Positions 6,305 through 7,547 of a stretch of 7,547 nucleotides of DNA are shown piece by piece; the stretch's first letter is position 1, and each line of letters opens with the position of its first letter. The stretch comes from an uncultured Ruaniaceae bacterium (GTDB taxonomy: Bacteria > Actinomycetota > Actinomycetes > Actinomycetales > Beutenbergiaceae), in assembly GCA_938004115.1 (NCBI GenBank), contig CALKWS010000157.1, positions 1 to 7,547 on the forward strand. The letters run 5' to 3'. Both the position numbers and the translations under genes were made by a program. Under the pieces are notes generated by a model. The model ran no database searches. It saw only the letters and a program-made list of their open reading frames with translations, and was not told where the DNA came from.

Positions 6305-7547
6305 GATGATGTGCGCGCACCGGCCGAACGGGCTCAGGTGCACGTAGGGCTGGGCGTTCCAGGCGTACGTCTCACCGGTGAGTTCGTCATGGGCGGTGAA
6401 CGTGGCGTCCGGCGGCAATCCCAGCGCGGCCAGGTCCAGGTCCAGGTGCGCGCTGCGGGAGGTGTACGGGTCGAGGTTGACCACCACGATCACCACGTCC
6501 TCCGCCCCGGTGGGGGAGTGCTCGGCCCGTACCCGCTTGGAGAAGCAGAACGTGGCCTCATCGGTGGTGGGGTGCACGGTGAGGTTGCGCAACTGCTGCA
6601 GCGCCGGATGACGACGGCGGATCGCGTTCAGCCGGGTGATCAGGTCGGTGATGCCGTACTCGGTGCGGGCGGCCTCCCAGTCCCTCGGCTTGAACTCGTA
6701 CTTCTCGTTGTCGATCTGCTCCTGGGCGCCGGGCCGGGCGACGTTCTCCACCAGTTCGTACCCGGAGTAGATGCCCCAGGTGGGCGAGCCGGTGGCGGCC
6801 AGGACCGCCCGGATCGCGAACGCCGCCTCCCCGCCCTGCTGCATGTAGGGGGTGAGGATGTCGTGGGTGGTGGGCCAGAAACTGGGCCGCATCACGTGGG
6901 ACGACTCGTGGGCCACCTCGGTGAAGTACTCGGCCAGTTCGTCCTTGCTGTGCCGCCAGGTGAAGTAGGTATAGGACTGGTGGAACCCGACCATGCCCAG
7001 GGCGTGCATCATCGCCGGCTTGGTGAACGCCTCGGACAGGAAGATCACCTCCGGATGGCGCGCACCGACGTCGGCCAGGATCTCCTCCCAGAACCGCACC
7101 GGTTTGGTGTGCGGGTTGTCCACCCGGAAGGCGGTCACCCCGTGGTCGATCCACGTCTGCAGCACGTCCCGGACCGCGGCGTAGATGCCGGGGTAGTCGT
7201 TGTCGAAGTTCAGCGGGTAGATGTCCTGGTACTTCTTCGGCGGGTTCTCGGCGTAGGCGATCGACCCGTCCGCCCGGGTGGTGAACCACTCCGGGTGGTC
7301 GCGGACCCACGGGTGGTCGGGGGAGGCCTGCAGCGCCAGGTCCAGGGCCACCTCCATGCCCAGCTCCCGTGCGCGGGCCACGAACGCGTCGAAGTCCTCG
7401 AAGGTGCCGAGCTCGGGGTGGATCGCGTCGTGCCCGCCGTCCGGGGAGCCGATCGCGTACGGCGAGCCGGGATCGCCCGGCTCGGCGGTGAGGGTGTTGT
7501 TGCGGCCCTTGCGGTTGGTGGTGCCGATCGGGTGGATCGGGGTGAGG
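6287..7547 (-). CDS. glgE: GlgE, maltose-1-phosphate maltosyltransferase (5'-truncated by window edge)
   Basis: GlgE (GH13_3) transfers maltosyl units from alpha-maltose 1-phosphate to the non-reducing end of alpha-1,4-glucans in the cytoplasm. The reading frame runs off the right edge; the visible 419 residues begin LTPIHPIGTTNRKGRNN, a typical GlgE segment in the catalytic (beta/alpha)8 barrel. Counting from the first visible residue, the nucleophile is Asp143 in FRVDNPH, the acid/base is Glu172 in FLSEAF, and the transition-state Asp is Asp229 in HDIL. These spacings (29 and 86 residues) equal those of Streptomyces coelicolor GlgE1 (D394, E423, D480), so about 250 N-terminal residues lie outside the window. 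GlgE-typical segments SYTYFTWR, SPTWGIYSGYEL and NEKYEFKPRDW follow, then a C-terminal beta domain ending in IIEVRPV. A GTG codon at 7379-7381 is internal, not the start. The TGA stop overlaps the treS ATG, so the two genes are very probably co-transcribed and translationally coupled. The motif around Asp229 reads PTTHDIL where I recall NTPDIL in mycobacterial and Streptomyces enzymes. Confidence 0.96.
   Translation of the reverse strand, partial: LTPIHPIGTTNRKGRNNTLTAEPGDPGSPYAIGSPDGGHDAIHPELGTFEDFDAFVARARELGMEVALDLALQASPDHPWVRDHPEWFTTRADGSIAYAENPPKKYQDIYPLNFDNDYPGIYAAVRDVLQTWIDHGVTAFRVDNPHTKPVRFWEEILADVGARHPEVIFLSEAFTKPAMMHALGMVGFHQSYTYFTWRHSKDELAEYFTEVAHESSHVMRPSFWPTTHDILTPYMQQGGEAAFAIRAVLAATGSPTWGIYSGYELVENVARPGAQEQIDNEKYEFKPRDWEAARTEYGITDLITRLNAIRRRHPALQQLRNLTVHPTTDEATFCFSKRVRAEHSPTGAEDVVIVVVNLDPYTSRSAHLDLDLAALGLPPDATFTAHDELTGETYAWNAQPYVHLSPFGRCAHIIEVRPV

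Noticed and set aside
6291..6320. GTG at 6320 as the treS start
   Set aside because: It would add 10 residues of unlikely composition, has no clear ribosome binding site, and the ATG at 6290 fits both the ATGA overlap and GAGG spacing.
4869..6347. Plus-strand open frame (492 codons) opposite treS
   Set aside because: Antisense shadow of conserved TreS barrel sequence; Val/Gly/His-rich without motifs.
7379..7381. GTG as the start of a short GlgE
   Set aside because: The same frame stays open to the window edge and encodes conserved GlgE sequence (HPIG, NRKGRNN, GSPYAIGSP), so the gene simply continues outside.

Overview
The window is very GC-rich, with coding sequence almost saturated in G/C at third codon positions. 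All three genes are on the minus strand and belong to the GlgE alpha-glucan pathway. This, and the sequence character of the proteins, points to a high-GC actinobacterium. A member of the Micrococcales is my best guess, but the sequence does not prove it.

Layout, read in the direction of transcription (right to left). (1) 7547-6287: the C-terminal 419 residues of GlgE, the maltose-1-phosphate maltosyltransferase; its 5' end lies beyond the window. (2) 6290-4242: treS, trehalose synthase, which starts inside the glgE stop codon (ATGA overlap). (3) 4228-77: one 1383-residue ORF that fuses a maltokinase (Pep2/Mak, about residues 1-540) to a complete glycogen branching enzyme (GlgB, about residues 591-1383) through a Pro/Ala-rich linker. 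Only 13 bases separate it from treS. (4) 76-1: a short 3' flank with a 13-bp direct repeat and no convincing terminator. No promoter is visible; it should lie upstream of glgE, outside the window.

The enzymes form a complete route. TreS interconverts trehalose and maltose. The maltokinase domain phosphorylates maltose to maltose 1-phosphate. GlgE transfers maltosyl units from it onto alpha-1,4-glucan chains. The GlgB domain adds alpha-1,6 branches. Catalytic residues of all four activities are intact as far as visible.

Two things stand out. The first is the kinase-branching enzyme fusion. It still carries a Shine-Dalgarno-like GAGGAG and a GTGA at the domain junction, which looks like the fossil, or a still working, start of a separate glgB. 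The second is a set of in-frame low-complexity insertions: a 15-bp-period pentapeptide array in the kinase, a 30-bp-period linker repeat, an 18-bp-period Gly-Thr-Asp-Ala array in the GlgB C-terminal beta domain, and a Gly/Ala/Ser-rich insertion of about 105 residues in the TreS C-terminal domain. I see no defence system, mobile element, CRISPR array or RNA gene.
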